Shown: positions 27,656-36,334 of the stretch, in pieces
Position numbering within the stretch: the first letter of the stretch is position 1
Layout: every line of letters begins with the position of its first letter
Source: Billgrantia antri
Lineage (GTDB): Bacteria > Pseudomonadota > Gammaproteobacteria > Pseudomonadales > Halomonadaceae
DNA: 64,000 nucleotides
Direction of reading: 5' to 3'
Assembly: GCF_019430905.1 (NCBI RefSeq)
Contig: NZ_JAHYCA010000002.1
Span: forward strand, 558,001 to 622,000
Made by a program: the position numbers and the translations under genes
Notes under the pieces: model-generated
Told to the model about the DNA's origin: nothing
Databases searched by the model: none
The model's input: the letters and a program-made list of their open reading frames with translations, nothing else

Positions 27656-29169
27656 ACGTCCAGGTCGCGCTACCCATCCTGATCCCGCTGCTGGCCGGGG
27701 CCGTATCATTGCTGTTCTGGCGCTCGCGCCTCATGCAGCGTGTGGTCGCCGTGGCGGGAACCGGCCTGCTGTTGGTCGCCAGCGTTTGGCTACTGTCAAC
27801 GGTCAGTCGGGACGGCATCCAGGTACTCCAGGTGGGCAACTGGCCGGCGCCTTTCGGCATCAGCCTAGTGGCCGATCTGCTCGGTGCCATCATGGTCGTG
27901 CTCACCGGCATCATCGGGTTCGCGGTGGCGCTCTACTCCCTTGCCACCACCGGACGCGGCCACGAGGCCTACGGCTACTTCCCGCTGATGCACCTGTTGC
28001 TTGCCGGGGTGGCGGGTGCCTTCCTCACCGGCGACATCTTCAACCTCTACGTCTGGTTCGAGGTAATGCTGGTGGCGTCCTTCGCCCTGCTGATCCTCGG
28101 CAACGAAAAGGCGCAGATGGAGGGGGCGATCAAGTACGTCACCCTCAACCTGCTGTCATCGGTGATCTTCCTGGTGGCGGTGGGGCTGCTGTATGGCATG
28201 GTCGGCACGCTCAACATGGCCGACATCGCCCGGCGTCTGGCGAGCCTCGAGGACAACGGCATGGCAGACGTGCTGGCGATGATGTTCATGGTCGCTTTTG
28301 GCATCAAGGCGGCGGCCTTCCCGCTGTTCTTCTGGCTGCCGGCCTCCTACCACACGCCGCCGGTCGCGGTATCGGCACTGTTTGCCGGATTGCTGACCAA
28401 GGTCGGGGTCTATGCGCTGTACCGGGTATTCACGTTGATCTTTCACCATAGCCCGGGCTACACCCACGAGATCCTGCTGTGGGGAGCGGGGTTCACAATG
28501 CTGTCGGGGGTGCTGGGCGCGGCGGCCCAGTTCGAATTCCGGCGCATCCTGTCGTTCCATATCGTCAGTCAGATCGGTTACATGATCCTGGGGTTGGCGC
28601 TGTTCACCCCGCTGGCCATCGTCGGCGGGATCTTCTACATCGCCCACCATATCCTGGTGAAGACCAATCTCTTCCTGGTCAGCGGTATCGTCCATCGCCT
28701 CCAGGGCAGTTACCGGCTCAAGCGCCTGGGCGGGCTTTATCGCAGCCATCCATGGCTTGCCGTCCTGTTCCTGGTACCGGCGCTGTCGCTCGCCGGCATG
28801 CCGCCGCTGTCGGGCTTTTTCGCCAAGTTCATCGTGATCCGTGCCGGCATCGAAGCCGAAGCCTACGGCGTGACGGCCATCGCGCTGCTGGTGGGGCTGC
28901 TCACGCTCTATTCAATGGTCAAGATCTGGTCCGAAGTGTTCTGGAAGGCGGCTCCCGGCGATGACGCGGCCGAGTCTTATTCGACGGTCGGCCAGCGTGA
29001 GCTGTGGCTGATGTCGCTGCCAGCGGTGGGACTGGCACTGTGTACGCTGTTCATCGGGCTGAATGCCGGGCCCTTGTATGCGCTGGCCGAGGCCTCGGCG
29101 GGCGAGCTGATGGCGCCCGAGCGCTATATCGAAGCGGTGCTGGGACCAAGCCGGGAGGGCTCGCCATGA
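27652..29169 (+). CDS. mrpD: Mrp antiporter subunit D (operon 2)
   Basis: A 505-residue NuoN/NuoM-like subunit with about 14 helices. Membrane charges typical of the family include the Glu in [19 protein letters not shown] near residue 130 and the Lys in [19 protein letters not shown] near 217. It is clearly divergent from the D subunit of operon 1, so the two operons are not a recent tandem copy. Confidence 0.96.
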   Translation: MNVQVALPILIPLLAGAVSLLFWRSRLMQRVVAVAGTGLLLVASVWLLSTVSRDGIQVLQVGNWPAPFGISLVADLLGAIMVVLTGIIGFAVALYSLATTGRGHEAYGYFPLMHLLLAGVAGAFLTGDIFNLYVWFEVMLVASFALLILGNEKAQMEGAIKYVTLNLLSSVIFLVAVGLLYGMVGTLNMADIARRLASLEDNGMADVLAMMFMVAFGIKAAAFPLFFWLPASYHTPPVAVSALFAGLLTKVGVYALYRVFTLIFHHSPGYTHEILLWGAGFTMLSGVLGAAAQFEFRRILSFHIVSQIGYMILGLALFTPLAIVGGIFYIAHHILVKTNLFLVSGIVHRLQGSYRLKRLGGLYRSHPWLAVLFLVPALSLAGMPPLSGFFAKFIVIRAGIEAEAYGVTAIALLVGLLTLYSMVKIWSEVFWKAAPGDDAAESYSTVGQRELWLMSLPAVGLALCTLFIGLNAGPLYALAEASAGELMAPERYIEAVLGPSREGSP

Positions 29170-29639
29170 TCGGAGCCGCCTGGAACCTGCTGCTGGGCGT
29201 CGCCTGGGTGGTGTTGACCGGCGATTTCAGCGGTCGCAACCTGCTCGCGGGCCTGGCCTTCGGCTACCTGGTGCTGGCGTTGATCCAGCCGCAGGTGCCG
29301 GCGCTGGCGGGATACGCCCAGCGCCTGCCGCGGCTGATCCGCTTCGTCGGATTCTTCTTCAAAGAACTGCTGCTGGCCAATCTGAAGGTCGCCTTCGATG
29401 TCGTCACGCCGCCCTGGTACATGAGACCTGGCGTGATCGCCATGCCGCTCAAGGCGCGCAGCGAGTTCGAGATCGCGCTGGTGGCCAACCTGATCTCGCT
29501 GACGCCGGGTACCCTGAGCCTGGACGTTTCCGACGACCGCCGGGTGCTCTACATTCACGCCATGTTCCTCGACGACGAGGCCGAGTTGCGCCGCAACCTG
29601 GCGGAGCTGGAGCGCCGCGCGCTGGAACTGTTTCACTGA
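29166..29639 (+). CDS. mrpE: Mrp antiporter subunit E (operon 2)
   Basis: A 157-residue MnhE-family protein with two or three N-terminal helices and the family segment LVANLISLTPGTLSLDVSDD near residues 106-125. Overlaps mrpD by ATGA. Confidence 0.94.
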   Translation: MIGAAWNLLLGVAWVVLTGDFSGRNLLAGLAFGYLVLALIQPQVPALAGYAQRLPRLIRFVGFFFKELLLANLKVAFDVVTPPWYMRPGVIAMPLKARSEFEIALVANLISLTPGTLSLDVSDDRRVLYIHAMFLDDEAELRRNLAELERRALELFH

Positions 29640-29654
29640 CCGAGGAGACAAGCC

Positions 29655-29924
29655 GTGTCGACCGTGATCCTGGCGAGTCTGGCGCTCATGTCCCTGGCGC
29701 TGTGCCTGGCCTTCGTGCGTCTCTACCGTGGGCCCAGCCTGCCGGACCGGGTGGTGGCGCTGGAGCTTTTCTCCTCGATGATCGTCGGCATCATCGGGGT
29801 GGTGGCGATCGCCACCGACGTGCCGAGCCTGCTGGACGTGGCCATCGTCATGGCGTTGATGGCGTTCATGGCGGCCATCGGCTTCGCTCGCTTCCTGGAG
29901 CGCGGGGGGCCGCGCGATGATTGA
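29655..29924 (+). CDS. mrpF: Mrp antiporter subunit F (operon 2)
   Basis: An 89-residue three-helix MnhF protein with GPSLPDRVVALELFSSMIVG near residues 26-45. It starts with GTG behind GAGGAG, and overlaps mrpG by 8 bp. Confidence 0.93.
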   Translation: MSTVILASLALMSLALCLAFVRLYRGPSLPDRVVALELFSSMIVGIIGVVAIATDVPSLLDVAIVMALMAFMAAIGFARFLERGGPRDD

Positions 29925-30321
29925 GATGTTCAAGGCTGGCCTGATCCTGACCGGGGCTCTTTTCATGTTCCTGGCCGCGCTCGGGCTGGTACGCCTGCCC
30001 GATCTGCTGACGCGCATGCATGCCACTACCAAGGCGGCCACCCTCGGCGCCTCGCTGATCATGCTGGCGGTGGCATTGCACTTCGGCGAGGTGGCGGTAG
30101 TGGCGCGCGCGCTCGGGGTCATCCTCTTCATCATGATGACGGCGCCGGTGGCGGCCCACGTGATCGGCCGTGCCGGCTACTTCGTCGGTGCCAAGCTATG
30201 GCACGGCACGATCAAGGACGAGCTGCGACCCAATTACGATCCGCTCACTCATGAGCTCAAGAGCGGCCTGGAAACGGACGCCAACGCCGTGCATCATCCC
30301 CGCGAGAGCGACCCCAAGTGA
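29917..30321 (+). CDS. mrpG: Mrp antiporter subunit G (operon 2)
   Basis: A 134-residue MnhG protein: three helices with AALGLVRLPDLLTRMHATTK near residues 20-39, then a hydrophilic tail of about 40 residues. Ends the second antiporter operon. Confidence 0.93.
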   Translation: MIEMFKAGLILTGALFMFLAALGLVRLPDLLTRMHATTKAATLGASLIMLAVALHFGEVAVVARALGVILFIMMTAPVAAHVIGRAGYFVGAKLWHGTIKDELRPNYDPLTHELKSGLETDANAVHHPRESDPK

Positions 30322-30440
30322 CGTTCGAGCTGGCGGGTTGGTTGGTTACACAAAACGACGCTTCACCCGGCTCGGAGGGCTGGTCTGGAGTCCGCTTCTG
30401 AGCCATTATCGGTGGCCTTCGATGTAAAGGAATACGTGCC

Positions 30441-31721
30441 ATGACTCGTCCGCTTTTCTCTGCTGCTCTTCTCATGCTGCTGTTGGCCGGATGCCAATCC
30501 GGTCCTATCCAGGACGTCGTGGCCGACGACCGGCAGGAGCAGGCTGCTACAACGCCGGCCGCTGCTGAACCTGCTTCCGGTGAGGCCGAACGTGCCGAGC
30601 CGGGCGACTTCCAGACCTGGCTGCGCGATTTCCGTCGCCAGGCCCGTAGCGAGGGGATCGGTGAGGCGACGTTGGCGCGCGCCCTGGACGGAGTACGTTA
30701 CCGGCCCCGCGTAATCGAACTCGACCGCTCGCAACCGGAATTCGTGCGTCCCATCTGGCAATACCTGGATAGCGCCGTCTCCCAGACCCGCATCAGCCAG
30801 GGGCGGGCCAGGCTCGACGAGCACCGCGAAACTGCCCGGCGCATGGAGCAACGTTATGGGGTGCCGGCCGAGGTCGTGGTGGCGATTTGGGGCATAGAGA
30901 GCAACTACGGGGGCAATTTCGGTGATTTCTCCACGCTCGAGGCGCTGGCGACTCTGGCATTCGACGGGCGTCGGCGCGACTTCGCTCGCGGCGAACTGAT
31001 CGCCGCGCTGCGTATCCTCGAGGCTGGCGACATCTCGCCGGAGCGCATGATCGGCTCCTGGGCCGGCGCCATGGGGCATACCCAGTTCATTCCCTCCAGC
31101 TTCGAATCCTACGCCGTGGATGGCGACGGCGATGGGCGTCGCGACATCTGGGGCAGCATTCCGGATGTGATGGCCTCCACCGCCAACTATCTGGCGCGAG
31201 CCGGCTGGCAGCCCGGTCTGCCCTGGGGGGTAGAGGTACGGCTGCCGCAGGATTTCGACTATGCCCAGACCGAGCTTTCCACGCGACGCTCGAGCCGCGA
31301 ATGGGCGCAGCAGGGTGTGAGTCGCAGCGGCGGTGGCACTTTGCCCGATTTCGAGCAGGCATCGGTGATCGCGCCGGCGGGTGCCCGGGGGCCGGCCTTC
31401 CTGGTGGGACCCAACTATCGCGCCATCCTGCGCTACAACAACGCCACCAGCTATGCCCTGGCGGTGGGCACGCTGGCCGACAGCATCGCCGGACGCGAGG
31501 GCGTCCGGGCCGGGTGGCCGCGCGACGTGCAACCGCTGTCGCGCAGCCAGGTGCGTGAGCTGCAACAGGCGTTGAATGCGCGTGGTTTCGACGTCGGTGC
31601 CCCGGATGGCGTGATGGGGCCCAACACGCGACGTGGACTGCGTGAATACCAGCAAAGCATCGGCGTCACGCCGGACGGTTTTGCCACGCTGAGCCTGCTG
31701 GAGCGGCTTCAGCGCCACTGA
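30441..31721 (+). CDS. Lytic murein transglycosylase, MltB family, with peptidoglycan-binding domain
   Basis: A 426-residue outer-membrane lipoprotein that cleaves peptidoglycan glycan strands, forming 1,6-anhydro-muramic ends. Lipobox LLAGC with Cys18; a low-complexity Ala/Glu linker at 33-55; the SLT_2 domain with the catalytic Glu153 in IWGIESNYGG and the GAMGHTQFIPSSFESYAVDG segment near 208-227; and a C-terminal peptidoglycan-binding domain (about 365-424, LQQALNARGFDVGAPDGVMG). This domain order matches MltB-type proteins of Pseudomonas. Monocistronic. Confidence 0.94.
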   Translation: MTRPLFSAALLMLLLAGCQSGPIQDVVADDRQEQAATTPAAAEPASGEAERAEPGDFQTWLRDFRRQARSEGIGEATLARALDGVRYRPRVIELDRSQPEFVRPIWQYLDSAVSQTRISQGRARLDEHRETARRMEQRYGVPAEVVVAIWGIESNYGGNFGDFSTLEALATLAFDGRRRDFARGELIAALRILEAGDISPERMIGSWAGAMGHTQFIPSSFESYAVDGDGDGRRDIWGSIPDVMASTANYLARAGWQPGLPWGVEVRLPQDFDYAQTELSTRRSSREWAQQGVSRSGGGTLPDFEQASVIAPAGARGPAFLVGPNYRAILRYNNATSYALAVGTLADSIAGREGVRAGWPRDVQPLSRSQVRELQQALNARGFDVGAPDGVMGPNTRRGLREYQQSIGVTPDGFATLSLLERLQRH

Positions 31722-31727
31722 CCTGTC

Positions 31728-31753
31728 GGCCGGGGCCTGCGTGGCGCCCGGCC
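31728..31753. terminator. Hairpin between convergent genes
   Basis: GGCCGGG/CCCGGCC (31728-31734 with 31747-31753) lies between the stops of the transglycosylase and the PRC-barrel gene. There is no T-run on either side, so a terminator role is tentative. Confidence 0.35.
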
Positions 31754-31762
31754 GCGGGACGT

Positions 31763-32356
31763 TCAGCTGTCGCTATCGCTGGTCCACTGGTCGAGAACCT
31801 CACTGATGCGGCGTCCGGCTCGTTCGGCCCCTTCTTGGGTGCGCTCCCAGGCGTCCTCGGCGCCCTCGCCGATGCGGTCCAGCCCCTGCCGGGTCCGGTG
31901 CCAGGCGCTTTCGGCCCCTTCGCCGGCGCTATCCCAGGCTTCGCGGGCACGCTCCTGGGCGGTGTTCATCCACTCCTGGTCATAGCGAGGCATGGCGTCG
32001 AGCGCCTCGGTGTCGGTCTCGACAATGATGTCATGCTGGGTCTTGCCGTTCTCGTCGAAGTTGACCAAGCGATAGTGCTGATTGGTGATCACCACGGTAT
32101 CGCCATCCAGGCCTACCGAGTCGTGGGTGTCGACCACGATGGCTTGCACTTTCCTGTCGTCGCCGAGGAGGATGTCGACCACCTCGCTAGGCTCGCTGGC
32201 CGGGGCACTCTCGAAATGCACCTCGGCATCGAGGATCGCATGGGTCGAGTAGAGGCCCTGTGGGTCGAACTGGGCCAGTGCGGCGCCGGCAAGCCCGGTG
32301 AGAAACAGACTGGCCGAAACCGCCAGGGTCGTCCTTGTGGTGCGTGACTGCGTCAT
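31763..32356 (-). CDS. Periplasmic PRC-barrel-like protein with C-terminal amphipathic repeats
   Basis: A 197-residue protein with a signal peptide (cleavage near LAQ, residue 29), a PRC-barrel-like beta domain in the middle (VVDILLGDDRKVQAIVVDTH, GDTVVITNQHYRLV), and a C-terminal helical region of about 60 residues. That tail repeats an approximate Ala-Trp/Glu-Gly-Ala-Glu pattern (EAWDSAGEGAES, SAWHRTRQGLD, DAWERTQEGAE), ending in an Asp/Ser-rich tip. The function is unknown; the tail resembles amphipathic stress-protein repeats. Ribosome site GGAGG is strong. Divergent from the retropepsin-like gene. Confidence 0.7.
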   Translation of the reverse strand: MTQSRTTRTTLAVSASLFLTGLAGAALAQFDPQGLYSTHAILDAEVHFESAPASEPSEVVDILLGDDRKVQAIVVDTHDSVGLDGDTVVITNQHYRLVNFDENGKTQHDIIVETDTEALDAMPRYDQEWMNTAQERAREAWDSAGEGAESAWHRTRQGLDRIGEGAEDAWERTQEGAERAGRRISEVLDQWTSDSDS

Positions 32357-32482
32357 CGTGTTGCCCTCCTTATCCTTGGTGACACGCACAGTGTAGTAAA
32401 CGTAACGTTTGGGTTCAGGCGACTGGAACCGGCATGCTGAATCAAGGTCCATGAAGCGATGACGAACATAGGAGGTGAAACC

Positions 32483-33094
32483 ATGCCCGTTGAGTGGCAG
32501 ATGATATTCCGTCAGGTTTGTCGACTCTCCCTGTGCTGGAAGACCTTGGCAGGGGCGCTGTTGGTGTCTGCTCCGATGACGGCCATGGCCGAGGAGGCGT
32601 CTGTGTTCGGCTGGGTCGAGAAGAGCACGCTCGAGCCCTGGGGGGTCGAGGTGAAAGCCAAGCTGGACAGCGGTGCGCTGACCTCGTCGCTCGATGCCCG
32701 CGATATCGAGCGTTTCGACAAGGAGGGCGAGGAGTGGGTGCGCTTCCGTCTCAGGCTGGAGGACGAGGCGGAGGGCGAGATGTTCAGCGAGAGGATGGAA
32801 CTGCCGCTCTATCGCAGCCTGAAGCTGCGCGGCGCCGGTGGTGTCGACCGGCGCCCAGTGGTGTTGATGAAGGTGTGTTTGGGCGACACCATCTACGAGG
32901 AGCAGTTCAGCCTGCGCAATCGTGAGGAGATGAATTACCCGCTTTTGCTCGGTCGCCGCACCATCGGGCATCTGGGTCTGCTGGACGTGCGCGAAACCTT
33001 TCTCACCGAGCCGAACTGCGATGAGAACTCCCCGTTGGTCGAGCACGACCCCGAGGAAGACGCCGACTTCGACGACGGGGGTTCGTCCGATTGA
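32483..33094 (+). CDS. RimK/LysX-associated retropepsin-like protein (putative ATP-dependent zinc protease family)
   Basis: A 203-residue exported protein: basic N-terminus with a hydrophobic stretch ending AMA near residue 35, then a single retropepsin-like domain with KLDSGALTSSLDAR (Asp62), SFRL-type strands and PLLLGRRTIGHLGLLDV, ending in a strongly acidic tail. The family (often annotated as ATP-dependent zinc protease) usually accompanies RimK-type ATP-grasp ligases; none is present here. The ATG at 32483 behind GGAGGTGA is better than ATG 32459. Confidence 0.8.
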   Translation: MPVEWQMIFRQVCRLSLCWKTLAGALLVSAPMTAMAEEASVFGWVEKSTLEPWGVEVKAKLDSGALTSSLDARDIERFDKEGEEWVRFRLRLEDEAEGEMFSERMELPLYRSLKLRGAGGVDRRPVVLMKVCLGDTIYEEQFSLRNREEMNYPLLLGRRTIGHLGLLDVRETFLTEPNCDENSPLVEHDPEEDADFDDGGSSD

Positions 33095-33124
33095 CCGGTT
33101 GGCCCAGGCGGTCGCGACAGCTCG

Positions 33125-33838
33125 TTAGAACAGCCGGGCCAACAGGGCGACGATGGCCGTCTCGACCCTCAGGATGCGCGGCCCCAGGTGAATGCCCTCG
33201 CAGCCGGCCGCGAGCAGGCGCTCGACCTCGAACGGTATGAAGCCGCCTTCCGGTCCGATAAAGAGAAGGGTGGGTGTCCCGATCCCGGTCGGACACGCCT
33301 GGGCCAAACCGGGGTGGGCCACCAGGCCTCGCCGGCCTTCGAGCAGTGTCGGCAACCGCTCCTCGACGAAGGGGCGAAAGCCCTTGGCCAGAGTCACCTC
33401 AGGCAACTGCGTATCCCTGGCTTGTTCGAGCCCCAGTACCAAGTGCTCGTGAATCTTGGCCGGATCGAGTTCCGGGGATTGCCAGTAGCTTTTTTCTACC
33501 CGTCGGGTATGCAGCAGGGTGATCTGCTTCACGCCCATGGCCGTCATGTGTTCGAGGCTTCTGGCCAGCATGCGCGGACGCGGCAGGGCCAGCACGAGAT
33601 GTACCGGCAGCGCAGGTGGCGGTGGCGTGTCGAGCCCCTCGAGCGTGAAGCGGGCCTCGTCGCCCGAGAGCAGCGTGAGCTCGCCGCGGCCGATGCCGCC
33701 GCCCACCACGCCCAGGGTCAGACGATCGCCGACCTTGGCGCGATGCACCTCCTTCAAGTGGCGCAGGCGGCGCGGGTCGCGCAGGCACGCCAGGCGTTCG
33801 TCGCGTATCTCCTCGGGGGTAAGCAGGATCAGGTTCAT
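33125..33838 (-). CDS. rsmE: 16S rRNA (uracil-1498-N3)-methyltransferase
   Basis: A 237-residue SPOUT methyltransferase that methylates U1498 of 16S rRNA. N-terminal PUA-like part with RRLRHLKEVHRAKVGDRLTLG, knot domain with LALPRPRMLARSLEHMTAMG (about 107-126), FIGPEGGFIPFEVE near 193 and LGPRILRVETA near 220, all family motifs. Its ATG at 33838 is about 93 bp from divergent phaR. Confidence 0.96.
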   Translation of the reverse strand: MNLILLTPEEIRDERLACLRDPRRLRHLKEVHRAKVGDRLTLGVVGGGIGRGELTLLSGDEARFTLEGLDTPPPPALPVHLVLALPRPRMLARSLEHMTAMGVKQITLLHTRRVEKSYWQSPELDPAKIHEHLVLGLEQARDTQLPEVTLAKGFRPFVEERLPTLLEGRRGLVAHPGLAQACPTGIGTPTLLFIGPEGGFIPFEVERLLAAGCEGIHLGPRILRVETAIVALLARLF

Positions 33839-33931
33839 CGGGCCTCGTTGGTCGCTTCGATTTGCAAGGGCGGTGGCGCGGTGCACAATAGCAGCCAAGG
33901 GCTGTCTGCCTTTCCAACAAGGAGTGCCATC

Positions 33932-34414
33932 GTGCGCGTGATTCGCAAGTATGCCAACCGCAGGCTCTATGATACCCAACAGAGCCGCTATGTGACGCTC
34001 GAGGATCTTCGGCGTCTGGTTCTCGACGACGAGCCGTTCCGGGTCGAGGATGCCAAGAGCGGGGAGGATCTGACCCGTACCATCCTGCTGTCGATCATCA
34101 TCGAGCAGGAGCAGGCCGATGGCGAGGCCGAGGTGTTTTCCAACGACCTGCTGGCACAGTTCATCCGCGTCTATGACATGGCACAGCCGCTGCCGTTGGC
34201 CCGCTACCTCGAGCAGGGCACGCAATTGATGCTCGAGCAGCAAAAGCGCATGCAGGATCAGTGGCAGCAGGCCATGCGCCACTCCCCCATGGAGCTGATG
34301 CGCGAAATGGCCGAGGAGAACATGCGCTTCTGGCAGCAGGCGATCGGTCAGGGCCAGCCCGGCAAGCCGGAGTCGAAGGAAAAGACGGGCAAGAACGACG
34401 ATAGCGACAAGTGA
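33932..34414 (+). CDS. phaR: Polyhydroxyalkanoate synthesis regulator PhaR
   Basis: A 160-residue DNA-binding repressor. The N-terminal PHB_acc_N domain MRVIRKYANRRLYDTQQSRY starts at the GTG codon 33932, behind AAGGAG; the second domain (ILLSIIIEQEQ ... FIRVYDMAQP) follows, and the tail is Lys/Glu-rich. In PHA producers PhaR binds both the polymer and phasin promoters. No PHA synthase or phasin genes are adjacent, so it probably acts on distant targets. Confidence 0.92.
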   Translation: MRVIRKYANRRLYDTQQSRYVTLEDLRRLVLDDEPFRVEDAKSGEDLTRTILLSIIIEQEQADGEAEVFSNDLLAQFIRVYDMAQPLPLARYLEQGTQLMLEQQKRMQDQWQQAMRHSPMELMREMAEENMRFWQQAIGQGQPGKPESKEKTGKNDDSDK

Positions 34415-34546
34415 AGCACGCCATTCCTGCAGAGCGAGGCGGCGTAGCGGGCTGCTTTCTGCCATAATGCCGCGACGTCTTCCCAGCCGAACATCGGGCC
34501 CGTACATTCGCGGGCCTGCGCAGCAAGAAACAGGAATAGCAAGCGG

Positions 34547-35842
34547 ATGAAGGTTCTGATCATCGGCGGCGGTGGCCGCGAACATGCCCTGGCCTGGAAA
34601 GTCAGTCAGTCGTCCCGCGTCGAGCGGGTCTTCGTGGCGCCCGGCAATGCCGGCACGGCGCATGAGCCGGGCCTGACCAACGTGGCGGTCGAGACGACCG
34701 ATCTGGAGCGTCTGGTGGCGTTCGCCCGCGACGAAGACATCGCGCTGACCATCGTTGGTCCCGAGGCGCCACTGGTCGAGGGCGTGGTCGATCGCTTCCG
34801 CGAGGCCGGCCTGGCCATCTTCGGCCCCACCCGGGGCGCCGCCCAGCTCGAGGGGTCGAAATCCTTCACCAAGGATTTCCTGGCGCGCCACGCCATTCCC
34901 ACGGCCGCCTACCGGACCTTTACCGAGGTCGAGCCGGCGCTGGCCTATCTTGCCGAGCAGGGCGCGCCGATCGTGATCAAGGCCGACGGTCTGGCCGCCG
35001 GCAAGGGCGTGATCGTGGCCATGACCCTGGCCGAAGCCGAGGCCGCTGTGCGCGACATGCTCGAAGCCAACGCCTTCGGCGGTGCCGGGGCGCGCGTGGT
35101 GATCGAGGAGTTCCTCGAGGGCGAGGAGGCCAGCTTCATCGTCATGGTCGATGGGACCACGGTATTGCCCATGGCCACCAGTCAGGACCACAAGCGGGCG
35201 CTCGATGGCGATGCCGGTCCCAACACCGGGGGCATGGGAGCCTATTCACCGGCGCCGGTAGTCACCGAGAGCGTGCATGAGCGCATCATGCAGCAGGTGA
35301 TCATGCCCACCGTACACGGCATGGCGGGCGAGGGCCTTCCCTATACCGGCTTCCTCTACGCCGGGCTGATGATCGATGCCGAGGGCAATCCCAAGGTCAT
35401 CGAATACAACTGTCGCTTCGGCGATCCTGAGACCCAGCCGATCATGCTGCGTCTCCAGTCGGACCTGGCCGAACTGTGCCTGGCGGGAGCGCGCGGCGAA
35501 CTGGCTGGCCATACCTGCGAGTGGAATACCGATGCCGCCGTCGGTGTGGTGATGGCCGCGGGCGGTTACCCCGGCAGCTATCGCAAGGGCGATGTCATCG
35601 AGGGGATCGATGCCGCCGAAGCGACGGGCTGCAAGGTGTTTCATGCCGGTACCGCCGAGGATGACCAGGGGCGGATGGTGACCAGCGGCGGCCGGGTACT
35701 GTGTGTCACTGCGCTGGGCCATGGAGTGTCCCAGGCCCGCGACCTGGCCTACCAGGGGGTGGCGGCGATTCGCTGGGAAGATGCCCAGTTCCGTCGCGAC
35801 ATCGCCTATCGGGCCATCGCCCGGGAGCGGCAGGCCGGTTGA
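34547..35842 (+). CDS. purD: Phosphoribosylamine-glycine ligase
   Basis: A 431-residue ATP-grasp enzyme that joins glycine to phosphoribosylamine in purine synthesis (GAR synthetase). MKVLIIGGGGREHALAWK opens the N-domain; ATP-grasp signatures DGLAAGKGVIVA near 147 and VEGVVDRFREAGLAIFGP, QDHKRALDGDAGPNTGGMGA near 213-232 and FGDPETQ near 290 are present. Full length. A CATAAT -10 at 34463 with a poor -35 may be its promoter. purH, its usual partner in enterobacteria, is not adjacent. Confidence 0.97.
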   Translation: MKVLIIGGGGREHALAWKVSQSSRVERVFVAPGNAGTAHEPGLTNVAVETTDLERLVAFARDEDIALTIVGPEAPLVEGVVDRFREAGLAIFGPTRGAAQLEGSKSFTKDFLARHAIPTAAYRTFTEVEPALAYLAEQGAPIVIKADGLAAGKGVIVAMTLAEAEAAVRDMLEANAFGGAGARVVIEEFLEGEEASFIVMVDGTTVLPMATSQDHKRALDGDAGPNTGGMGAYSPAPVVTESVHERIMQQVIMPTVHGMAGEGLPYTGFLYAGLMIDAEGNPKVIEYNCRFGDPETQPIMLRLQSDLAELCLAGARGELAGHTCEWNTDAAVGVVMAAGGYPGSYRKGDVIEGIDAAEATGCKVFHAGTAEDDQGRMVTSGGRVLCVTALGHGVSQARDLAYQGVAAIRWEDAQFRRDIAYRAIARERQAG

Positions 35843-35893
35843 GCCACGGCCAAGCGTCCGCATCGACCCAATAACAAGATTCAGGGAGTGGGC

Positions 35894-36334
35894 ATGGAGC
35901 GAGTCAAGCTGGAGTTTCCCGAGTCCGCTATCGTGCACCGGCAGCCGCTGTCGGTGCGCATCACCGACATGAACTACGGCCGGCACCTGGGCCACGATAC
36001 CTTGGTGTCGTTGCTCCACGAGGCGCGCACTCAGGCATTCGGCGCGCTCGGGCTGAGTGAGTGGGACATGGGGGGCTACCCCAGCGTGGTGGCCGACCTC
36101 GCCGTGCAGTACCAGTCCGAGGCGCGCTGGCCGGATGCCCTGGTAGTGGAGACCGCGATGCCGGCGCCAAGCGGCAAGGCCATCGCCGTCTACCACCGGG
36201 TATGCCATGCCGAAGGCGGCCGGCCGGTGGCGACGGCGCGTCTCAACGTCGTCCTGGTCGATCCTGCCCAAGGGCGTAGCGTGGCCATTCCCGAGGCCGT
36301 GCAGCAGGCCATTCTCGGAGCGGAGAACGCCTGA
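35894..36334 (+). CDS. Acyl-CoA thioesterase, 4HBT hot-dog fold (YbgC-like)
   Basis: A 146-residue single hot-dog domain protein. ITDMNYGRHLGHDTLVSLLHEAR near residues 24-46 matches the N-terminal strand-helix of 4HBT thioesterases. CAGGGAG supports the ATG at 35894 over GTG 35888. The stop overlaps the next gene, a phosphoribulokinase-like gene (TGATG), so the two are cotranslated. Substrate unknown. Confidence 0.82.
   Translation: MERVKLEFPESAIVHRQPLSVRITDMNYGRHLGHDTLVSLLHEARTQAFGALGLSEWDMGGYPSVVADLAVQYQSEARWPDALVVETAMPAPSGKAIAVYHRVCHAEGGRPVATARLNVVLVDPAQGRSVAIPEAVQQAILGAENA

Noticed and set aside
33932..34414. phaR as evidence for a local PHA storage operon
   Set aside because: No synthase, phasin, thiolase or reductase genes are adjacent; the gene lies between rsmE and purD.
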